Both the position numbers and the translations under genes were made by a program. The notes beneath the pieces are model-generated. The model was not told the DNA's origin and made no database searches. It saw only the letters and a list, made by a program, of their open reading frames with translations. Source: JAGQYP01 sp041392305 (lineage in GTDB: Bacteria; Bacteroidota; Bacteroidia; Flavobacteriales_D; Crocinitomicaceae). Taken from it: a stretch of 64,000 nucleotides of DNA. Positions 53,502 to 59,095 of the stretch are shown here, piece by piece; within the stretch, counting starts at the first letter, position 1, and each line of letters begins with the position of its first letter. Location: contig JAWKMJ010000008.1 of the NCBI GenBank assembly GCA_041392305.1, positions 1-64,000 on the forward strand, given 5' to 3'.

Positions 53502-54236
53502 ATGAAAAAAATCAATATTTTAATGATTGCAAGTGTCCTTGTATCTTTTGGATTTTTTTACTCGTGTAAAAAAGAAATTTCGACTAACAATATAGAAAAG
53601 CAAGAGATTGCTTTTACGGAACAAGCAAGAATCTATGATGCTTCAGGAAAGTACTTTGTAGACATTACTTTTGTGTCTAATACCCAAGAAAATTTAGATG
53701 CAGCTATTTCGGTTTATAATGACTGTGAACTAAAACTTATGACAAGTGGTGAAAGAGCAGATTATTTTGAACAATTTAAGCAATATAAACCTGAAATTTA
53801 TTCTCAAAATTTGGAAAATTCTGTGAATGTTTCAAATGTTGATTTACAAATTGATTGGAGTGATTTAAAGACAAAGCTCAATGAAACTGGTAAAAATGAA
53901 TTTATGTTAATCAAAAAACAAAATTTAAAAATCACATGGTTGCCTTGGCTTCCCATTTATGGAGGAAGTGTTACTGTTACACCTGCTGTTGATGGAGTTA
54001 ACTTTTTAAATACTACTATGGTTACTAGATTCGGACAGGGTTATACGACAGCTACTGCTAATGTTCATATTCTTAATAACGGACCATGGGCAAATGGATT
54101 GAATATGTTCCAACTTTATACCTATTATTCGAATAATGGAATCAATGGTATTTTTCTTGGAGGAAATTATGCAACATGGCCAACGATATATTATACGACT
54201 AATTTGCAAGGCCAGGTTGCATGGGGAATTAATTAA
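53502..54236 (+). CDS. Lipoprotein, hypothetical
   Basis: This 244-residue protein has a lipobox (GFFYSC) after a signal peptide. The mature N-terminal half (~35-130) is helical with FTEQARIYDASGKYFVDITFVSN. The C-terminal ~90 residues are glycine-, asparagine- and aromatic-rich (GGSVTVTPAVDGVNFLNTTMV, YYSNNGINGIFLGGNYATWPT), suggesting a small beta-rich domain exposed on the surface. No family is recognised. It stands alone, with a strong terminator 145 bp downstream. Confidence 0.75.
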   Translation: MKKINILMIASVLVSFGFFYSCKKEISTNNIEKQEIAFTEQARIYDASGKYFVDITFVSNTQENLDAAISVYNDCELKLMTSGERADYFEQFKQYKPEIYSQNLENSVNVSNVDLQIDWSDLKTKLNETGKNEFMLIKKQNLKITWLPWLPIYGGSVTVTPAVDGVNFLNTTMVTRFGQGYTTATANVHILNNGPWANGLNMFQLYTYYSNNGINGIFLGGNYATWPTIYYTTNLQGQVAWGIN

Positions 54237-54381
54237 TCCTATTATCTTAAAAAGACAAAAAAAGAGGGGGAATATTTCGTGAAAATAAAATTTACTTTAA
54301 TTAAATAATTATTTTTTAAATAATGCTCAAAGAACCGGGATTTTTAATAATTATTTTTTTGTGAAAAGAATTATAGTTGAC

Positions 54382-54414
54382 AAAAAGGTGAGACTTATAG
54401 GTCTCACCTTTTTT
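54382..54414 (+). terminator. Perfect Rho-independent terminator
   Basis: AAAAAGGTGAGAC and GTCTCACCTTTTT pair perfectly over 13 bp around the loop TTATAG, with T's continuing. It probably ends the lipoprotein transcript from 53502; being symmetrical it could work in both directions. The surrounding stretch 54237-54779 has no gene. Confidence 0.9.
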
Positions 54415-54560
54415 AGGCTATTTTTTGATCTATTAATTTATGGATATTTGTTGTTTTGGACGATTTTGAAGGTGAAACGAAAAAAGTATAATAATTTCGG
54501 GTTTTAAATAGTCTATTAAAGTAATTAGATTTGTCATTTATTAAAACTTGTATAAGTTGG

Positions 54561-54592
54561 AAGCTGGTCTCGAAGGAGGTCGGCTTTTTTGT
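54561..54592 (+). terminator. Second terminator-like hairpin, similar in sequence to the ahcY terminator
   Basis: AAGCTGGTCT and AGGTCGGCTT form a 10-bp stem with several G-T pairs and are followed by T's. The sequence around it (AAGCTGGTCTCG...GGTCGGCTTTTTT) parallels the ahcY terminator. There is no gene just upstream of it to terminate. Confidence 0.6.
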
Positions 54593-54841
54593 TTTTTAGA
54601 ATTATTATTAGTAGTGAGTGAATTAACTCATAATTAAAGAACTTCATAAGTGGAGTTACTCATATTTCCTGTGTTTAATATTCAATATCTTATATTTGGA
54701 AAGTGGTACATAAAAGGTCCTCGAGATTTTTTGGGCTATATTAATACAAATGGAAATTAGGTTGTATATAACACATAAGTGTAAGACTCCCTAAAAAAAG
54801 AAGCGTTTAAAAGTAGAAAAATAAACGTTAAATTTAGGAAG

Positions 54842-55108
54842 ATGAAAAAGTCAAGATTTACAGAGACCCAGATCTTTGGGATTTTAAAAGAGCAAGAAGC
54901 CGGAAAGACGGTAAATGAGATCTGCCGAGACCATGGTATTAGTCAGCAAACATTTTATAAGTGGAAGAGCAAGTACGGAGGAATGGAAGCCAACCAGTTG
55001 AAAAAATTGAAAGAGATGGAGGCAGAACTTGCTCAGTTCAAAAGAATGTATGCCGATCTGGCATTTGAGAACAATGCACTAAAGAACTTAATTGAAAAAA
55101 AGCTCTAA
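54842..55108 (+). CDS. IS3-family transposase OrfA
   Basis: This 88-residue protein has an N-terminal helix-turn-helix (FTETQIFGILKEQEAGKTVNEICRDHGISQQTFYKWKSKYGG) that binds the IS ends, followed by a leucine-zipper-like helix (LKKLKEMEAELAQFKRMYADLAFENNALKNLI). It is full length for IS407-type OrfA. It ends at TAA 55106-55108, just after the frameshift heptamer that lets ribosomes continue into OrfB. Confidence 0.95.
   Translation: MKKSRFTETQIFGILKEQEAGKTVNEICRDHGISQQTFYKWKSKYGGMEANQLKKLKEMEAELAQFKRMYADLAFENNALKNLIEKKL
55096..55102 (+). promoter_or_regulatory. Programmed -1 frameshift heptamer A-AAA-AAG
   Basis: The heptamer reads A AAA AAG in the OrfA frame, two codons before its stop. 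Slipping back one base gives AAA AAA and then GCT CTA AAG CCT in the OrfB frame, which stays open into the transposase. This is the standard way IS3-family elements make OrfAB. Confidence 0.88.
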
Positions 55109-55140
55109 AGCCTGTTGAAAAAAGAGAGGCGGTAGGTTAT

Positions 55141-55998
55141 TTGATTAGTGATGAAGGGTTGAGTATTCGACGGGCTTGCAAAGTAGTGAACATAAGTTTT
55201 TCGGTGTATTATTATCGGTTCAAGGAAAAGACAGCAGACAAAGAAGTGATAGCTGTGCTTGAAAAAATAGCCGATAAGTATCCGACTTATGGATTTAAGA
55301 AGATGTTCCATCTTTTAAGAGCTGATGGTCATAAATGGAACCATAAAAGAGTCTATCGCATTTACGTGATGATGGGGCTTAATATCAGAAGAAAGCGCAA
55401 GAGAAGGCTTCCTGCACGGGTTAAAACACCACATATTTTACCCGTTGACTGCAATATTACCTGGAGTATGGATTTTATGCATGATTGTTTAATAAACGGA
55501 AAGTCATTTCGAACATTCAATGTACTGGATGATCACAATAGAGAAGCATTGATGATTGCTGTGGACACATCACTTAGTTCAAGACGGATTACACGGGATC
55601 TGGATAGACTAATTGAGTGGAGAGGAGCTCCACAGGTTGTTCGGGTAGATAACGGCCCAGAGTTCACCTCTGCCGTTTTTGAAGCTTGGGCAAGAAGACA
55701 TAATATAAAGATCTGTTTTATCCAACCGGGAAAACCAACTCAGAACTCACTAATCGAAAGATTCAATGGAAGCTATCGAAAAGAAGTTTTGAATACACAT
55801 TTATTTACACGATTAAATGAAGTAAGAGATCAGACTCAAAAGTGGTTATGGGAATACAACAACATCAGACCACATAAATCTTTGGGGTATAAATCGCCAA
55901 TAAAATTTATGAGCGATCGAAGGAAATCTAGATTTCCTTCACTTCAATTAGATCATTACAAAAAGAAAAATACTATATTAACTAATGCTTCTAATTAG
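55141..55998 (+). CDS. IS3-family transposase OrfB (DDE catalytic part)
   Basis: The frame is open from 55096 but a free-standing start would be TTG 55141; it is normally made as the OrfAB fusion. An HTH_21-like region (YPTYGFKKMFHLLRADGHKWNHKRVYRIY) precedes the rve core with the catalytic triad D in T-W-S-M-D-F-M-H-D, D in R-V-D-N-G-P-E-F-T and E in S-L-I-E-R-F-N-G. It is complete and ends with TAG 55996-55998 close to the right terminal repeat. No inactivating change is seen. Confidence 0.95.
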   Translation: MISDEGLSIRRACKVVNISFSVYYYRFKEKTADKEVIAVLEKIADKYPTYGFKKMFHLLRADGHKWNHKRVYRIYVMMGLNIRRKRKRRLPARVKTPHILPVDCNITWSMDFMHDCLINGKSFRTFNVLDDHNREALMIAVDTSLSSRRITRDLDRLIEWRGAPQVVRVDNGPEFTSAVFEAWARRHNIKICFIQPGKPTQNSLIERFNGSYRKEVLNTHLFTRLNEVRDQTQKWLWEYNNIRPHKSLGYKSPIKFMSDRRKSRFPSLQLDHYKKKNTILTNASN

Positions 55999-56010
55999 GG
56001 GAGTCTTACA

Positions 56011-56041
56011 TTATAATTGCTATTCCAAGATAGTTTTTCAT
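56011..56041 (-). pseudogene. 5' end of a gene cut by the IS3-family element
   Basis: ATG at 56041 opens MKNYLGIAII and then meets the IS end. A promoter-like TATTTTTG (56066-56073) and a leader closely matching those of the next two genes stand before it. On the far side of the IS (minus strand, below 54780) a hydrophobic frame (SICINIAQKISRTFYVPL) stays open ~40 codons but the join cannot be fixed without the target duplication. It was probably a third small membrane protein. Confidence 0.5.
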
Positions 56042-56065
56042 AGAATTAGGTCATTTAGATTATCT

Positions 56066-56073
56066 CAAAAATA
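56066..56073 (-). promoter_or_regulatory. -7 promoter motif TATTTTTG (copy A)
   Basis: TATTTTTG matches the Bacteroidota -7 element TAnnTTTG. The following GAGATAATCTAAATG leader is shared with copy B at 56364-56371 almost exactly. Confidence 0.6.
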
Positions 56074-56090
56074 AAGAACTTTAAAAAGAT

Positions 56091-56339
56091 TTATCCATAT
56101 CTCAAAAGTTTATAAGCCATTATCATAAAGAAAATAGAAAAGAGAATCCCCCATAATCCATAGGTGTAATCCTTGTTCTTGTAGGATAGTACCACCAATA
56201 CAATTACATGCAGAATCTCGAAGAACAGAATAGATGTAAATAGTATGATTTCACCACCAGCATTACCTGCAGCATATGCGTATGAAACGAAAAACCATAT
56301 TATTGAAATAAGGAAGTTGTAGAGGATTATTTTTCTCAT
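56091..56339 (-). CDS. Small membrane protein, three predicted helices
   Basis: This 82-residue protein has hydrophobic segments at about 4-24, 32-54 and 62-78 (IILYNFLISIIWFFVSY, ILFTSILFFEILHVIVLVVL, LWGILFSIFFMIMAY). No family is recognised. TATTTTTG at 56364-56371, 25 bp upstream of the start, is a -7 promoter element. It is probably transcribed alone and may belong to the same group as the genes at 56041 and 56820. Confidence 0.6.
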   Translation of the reverse strand: MRKIILYNFLISIIWFFVSYAYAAGNAGGEIILFTSILFFEILHVIVLVVLSYKNKDYTYGLWGILFSIFFMIMAYKLLRYG

Positions 56340-56363
56340 TGAGACAGGGCATTTAGATTATCT

Positions 56364-56371
56364 CAAAAATA
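56364..56371 (-). promoter_or_regulatory. -7 promoter motif TATTTTTG (copy B)
   Basis: TATTTTTG stands before the membrane protein gene starting at 56339, with the same leader as copy A. A good -33 TTTG was not found. Confidence 0.6.
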
Positions 56372-56388
56372 GGGAGCTTTGGTTTAAA

Positions 56389-56820
56389 TCATTTATACTT
56401 TTTCCAAACATACCCCATATCGGTGGTTATGCTGTTAAAGTCTTCCAATTCTCTTTGCCTTCTTAATTCCAAAGTACTTACTATTCTATTTTTCTTGATA
56501 CTCCATATTTCTATTCTGATATTTGGACTCGAATTATGCCCTTGCTTTTCTATGGTAAGTCTGACATCCTCTTTTTCCATCAACCAAGATTTAGAGCCAA
56601 ATCTTCGGAAATATTGGATGCCATTTTCGGTGATTTCAAATTGATGTAGTGATAAAACTCTATTTATCAATAGAAAAAAGAGTATCAGAGTCAATACAAT
56701 TTTATAGATTAAACTCTCACTAATAAATAACAAACAGAGAAAAAGTAATAAAGCACCACCTATATGCAGCCATATCAATTGAGTATTAGTGCCTCTTAGA
56801 TTGTTATACTTATAGTCCAT
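56389..56820 (-). CDS. Membrane protein with two helices and PH-like domain
   Basis: This 143-residue protein has a hairpin of two hydrophobic helices at ~17-57 (LIWLHIGGALLLFLCLLFI, IYKIVLTLILFFLLI). A beta-rich C-terminal region (FEITENGIQYFRRFGSKSWLMEKEDVRLTIE) resembles the bacterial PH / YdbT-like domains that follow such hairpins; this is an inference by pattern. Its promoter is at 56831-56861. It precedes the 82-residue membrane protein on the same strand. Confidence 0.65.
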   Translation of the reverse strand: MDYKYNNLRGTNTQLIWLHIGGALLLFLCLLFISESLIYKIVLTLILFFLLINRVLSLHQFEITENGIQYFRRFGSKSWLMEKEDVRLTIEKQGHNSSPNIRIEIWSIKKNRIVSTLELRRQRELEDFNSITTDMGYVWKKYK

Positions 56821-56830
56821 TAGATTAGCT

Positions 56831-56861
56831 CAAAAATACAAAACTTGGGAATTGTTACAAA
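56831..56861 (-). promoter_or_regulatory. Promoter with -33 TTTG and -7 TATTTTTG
   Basis: On the minus strand TTTG (56858-56861) and TATTTTTG (56831-56838) are 19 bases apart, a full match to the Bacteroidota consensus. The start codon of the 143-residue gene is ten bases further on. The motif is copy C of the shared promoter/leader. Confidence 0.75.
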
Positions 56862-56871
56862 GTTATAGTAG

Positions 56872-57093
56872 AACTCCCAACACTTCGACTGTTTCTCGAC
56901 TCCACTGCGTTCCGCTCGAAACTGCTCAGTGACCGTAGAAAAGGATAGGAGAGGGTAGGCCGCAATACCAAGCTGAGAGAAATTGACTAGAAGAGATTGC
57001 GGCCAACATAAACCAAAAGCTAACGGTCCCTGAGCGAACTGAGCGATTATGTAGCAAAGCGGAATAATTAGTCGAAGTTCTGTCGAAGGGCAG
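56872..57093. repeat. 222-bp palindromic repeat, left copy (GIY-YIG unit)
   Basis: It begins AACTCCCAACACTTCGACTG and ends GTCGAAGGGCAG. An outer arm carries GCTCAGTGACCG and the far arm CGGTCCCTGAGC. Inside, GGCCGCAAT at 56958-56966 pairs exactly with ATTGCGGCC at 56996-57004. The whole element can fold into one long imperfect hairpin. The second copy, at 57448, is in the same orientation and has the same length. Confidence 0.93.
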
Positions 57094-57114
57094 TCGGTTC
57101 GATCCAAACCAACT

Positions 57115-57396
57115 TCATTTTCCCCGACTCAGTTCTTTTAGTCTATCGAATTCTCCTTTGATTAGTGCTATTTTTTTCTTTCTAGACCATTTTTGAACTT
57201 GTTTTTCTCTCAAAAAAGCTTCTTCAATGGAATCGAATTCTTCATTATAAATGAGTTTTACGGGAATTCTCTTTTTCGTGTAATTGGCGCCTATTCCGCT
57301 GTTGTGTTCAATAATTCTTAAACTAAGATCAATGGTAGATCCGACATAGAACGAACCATCGGAACATTCTAAAATGTACATATAAGCTGATTTCAT
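57115..57396 (-). CDS. GIY-YIG nuclease (UPF0213-like), bracketed by 222-bp repeats
   Basis: This 93-residue protein begins with A-Y-M-Y-I-L-E-C-S-D-G-S-F-Y-V-G-S-T, the GIY-YIG signature, then an arginine (LSLRIIEHN) and a conserved glutamate region (EEAFLREKQVQKWSRKKKIALI). This is the length of small single-domain members of the UPF0213/YhbQ group. GIY-YIG enzymes cut DNA with one metal ion. Substrate is unknown. It fills almost the whole space between two direct copies of a 222-bp palindromic repeat, suggesting that gene and repeats travel or act as a unit. Confidence 0.9.
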   Translation of the reverse strand: MKSAYMYILECSDGSFYVGSTIDLSLRIIEHNSGIGANYTKKRIPVKLIYNEEFDSIEEAFLREKQVQKWSRKKKIALIKGEFDRLKELSRGK

Positions 57397-57447
57397 TTTT
57401 GAGATTTAAAGTGGTTAAGTCAAAGATATAAATTGTTTCGGTTAAAA

Positions 57448-57669
57448 AACTCCCAACACTTCGACTGTTTCTCGACTCCACTACGTTCCGCTCGAAACTG
57501 CTCAGTGACCGTGGAAAAGGATAGGAGAGGTTAGGCCGCAATACCAAGCAGAGAAAATACAACTAGAAGAGAATGCGGCCAACGTTAACCAAAAGCTACC
57601 GGTCCCTGAGCAATGCTGAGCTCCTGTGGTGAGCCTGTCGAACTATGTCGAAGCATAGTCGAAGGGCAG
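57448..57669. repeat. 222-bp palindromic repeat, right copy (GIY-YIG unit)
   Basis: This is a direct copy of 56872-57093, about 85 percent identical by eye over the left two thirds and more variable in the right arm, where GAGCAATGCTGAGC and an extra TAGTCGAAG replace the first copy's sequence. The inner arms are GGCCGCAAT (57534-57542) and AATGCGGCC (57572-57580). Confidence 0.93.
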
Positions 57670-57746
57670 GATAACAGTGTGAGTTTGAAGTGTGAGTGAT
57701 CAGAAAAAAACTGCTCACTCACTCTATCCACTCAAACTCAAATTTC

Positions 57747-57787
57747 AGCAAGAGGAATGAGCAAGAGTTTCGAGCAAGAGCAAGAGG
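57747..57787. repeat. GAGCAAGAG-word array, second locus
   Basis: Four or five AGCAAGAG words run together here, as at 42132-42210. The stretch 57670-57746 before it has an imperfect inverted repeat (GAGTTTGAAGTGTGAGTGA against TCACTCACTC...CAAACTC). CTCCGTG words follow at ~57815-57830. No gene lies in 57670-57851. Confidence 0.75.
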
Positions 57788-57851
57788 AAATCTAAAAATT
57801 ATCTCCTTGTAACTCCGTGCCTTCTCCGTGTATTCTAAGACTAATCCAAAT

Positions 57852-58841
57852 TTAATTATGAATAATTACGTACGGATTTTGTCTTTTTACCACAGCAAAC
57901 ATTCTTGCGATTAATTTACAAGCTACAGCATTAAGAACAGAATAAGTTGCCTTTCCTTCATTTATTTTTCTTGAATAATATTTTTTCATTTGCGGATCAT
58001 AGATCACAGCTGAATTGGCTGCATTCATTAGTAATGTTTTCATAATTTGATTTCTAAATTTACTAGTCTTTTTATTGGACACTTTTTGTCCTGAAGAGTT
58101 TTCAAAAGGAGCGATTCCTGAATAACAACTGAATTTTCTATGATTATCAAATGAGGTAAAATTGTTGGTGTATACTATAATTTGAGCAGCTACAATTATG
58201 CCGATTCCTTTAACTGAGGTGATTAATTCAAAGTTTCTATGGATCTCTTGATTTGATTTAATTTTATCTTTTATTTGCCTTTCAACTTGATTAATTTCTT
58301 GGTTTAGTTGTTCAATTTGCTTTTGACAGATTAGTATTGCTGTTTCATCTTCAGATACTTTGGATGCTATTGTGTGAGTCTTTAAACTGTTCTTATAACT
58401 AGATCTGGTTTTAATCAAATGTCTTCGAACGGAAAGTAATTGCTTAATCACAAGTAGTTCCTTAACTGGTAACTTAGAAGGCTTAAGACGTGCATTTTGA
58501 ATAGCTGCAAATTCAGCAATACGAATGGCATCTATTCGATCATTCTTACCTCTTTTTATACCCTGAGAGAGGATAATCTCCTGGGCTGGAACTACCGAAT
58601 ATAAAAGAGATTTTTGATCCAAACAAAGCATAAGTTCAAGTCCATAATTACCTGTGTGTTCGAAACAAAACCAGTAAGAGTCGGCATTCCCCTTTTTCAG
58701 TAATTGATTAATTAATTTAAAAATGTGCTTTTGATTATTATCGATTCTTTTCTCAGAAATAATCTTTTTCGAATCAGTCTCCAAGACTGCAACATCTAAC
58801 CAATCCTTGGAGATGTCGATACCTACATAAAATCTTTTCAT
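57852..58841 (-). CDS. IS110-family transposase (DEDD/serine recombinase type)
   Basis: This 329-residue protein is full length. The RuvC-like N-terminal domain has Y-V-G-I-D-I-S-K-D-W-L-D-V, F-E-H-T-G-N-Y-G and K-R-G-K-N-D-R-I-D-A-I-R-I-A, giving the D-E-D-D set. The C-terminal Tnp20 domain has S-V-K-G-I-G-I-I-V-A and Y-S-G-I-A-P-F-E-N-S-S-G-Q with the nucleophilic serine. IS110 enzymes recombine DNA guided by a bridge RNA encoded next to the gene. No stop or frameshift is seen. It seems inserted in repeat DNA: GTAACTCCGTG words lie on one side and CTCTGTG words on the other. Confidence 0.93.
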   Translation of the reverse strand: MKRFYVGIDISKDWLDVAVLETDSKKIISEKRIDNNQKHIFKLINQLLKKGNADSYWFCFEHTGNYGLELMLCLDQKSLLYSVVPAQEIILSQGIKRGKNDRIDAIRIAEFAAIQNARLKPSKLPVKELLVIKQLLSVRRHLIKTRSSYKNSLKTHTIASKVSEDETAILICQKQIEQLNQEINQVERQIKDKIKSNQEIHRNFELITSVKGIGIIVAAQIIVYTNNFTSFDNHRKFSCYSGIAPFENSSGQKVSNKKTSKFRNQIMKTLLMNAANSAVIYDPQMKKYYSRKINEGKATYSVLNAVACKLIARMFAVVKRQNPYVIIHN

Positions 58842-59045
58842 ATCTTTACTTTAATTGACTGTTGAACCAATATGAAGGAATAGCTAATACCTTTAATAAG
58901 CCTTAATGCTTAACATTCTAAATGGCGAAGCCTTCAGAAAAGAGGACAGGTCTAATACACAAAATAGTTCATGACTAGAACTCCGTTTAGTTCACCTGTC
59001 TTCCTTTGGTTCTTACTTAAAACTACTAAAAAGAATATATTGCTA
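58842..59045 (-). ncRNA. Candidate IS110 bridge-RNA region
   Basis: The ~200 bp upstream of the transposase has no gene. IS110-group elements encode their bridge RNA in this 5' segment. A near-perfect inverted pair is visible: GAGGACAGGT near 58944 and ACCTGTCTTC near 58998. The region also holds short repeated words (GTTCATGACTAG / TAGTTCACC). The exact ends and loops were not resolved. Confidence 0.4.
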
Positions 59046-59051
59046 ATCTAA

Positions 59052-59095
59052 AGGTAACTCTGTGACTTCTCTGTGCTCTCTGTGTAACTTAATAG
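59052..59095. repeat. Dispersed intergenic CTCTGTG words (copy 2)
   Basis: GTAACTCTGTGACTTCTCTG, then CTCTGTGTAACTTAATAGC, runs to the leuS stop codon. The second part matches 42264-42284 next to aroB. Confidence 0.75.

Larger units (their letters stand above)
54780..56010 (+). mobile_element. Intact IS3-family insertion sequence (IS407-like), 1231 bp
   Basis: Terminal inverted repeats start TGTAAGACTCCC at the left end (54780) and GGGGAGTCTTACA at the right (to 56010), with further partial match (TAA...AGAAGC). Inside are OrfA and OrfB in overlapping frames with a -1 slippery heptamer. No clear target-site duplication is visible at the ends. An older, truncated relative lies at 14113-14215. 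It is inserted into a small gene whose 5' end lies at 56011-56041. Confidence 0.92.

Noticed and set aside
56820..57107. 95-codon minus-strand frame inside the left 222-bp repeat
   Set aside because: It lies in palindromic repeat DNA; its counterpart in the right copy is not maintained, so it is not a gene.
57060..57115. GGTTCGATCC near 57095 as a tRNA T-loop
   Set aside because: The bases on both sides do not pair into a five-base stem and no other tRNA arm is present.
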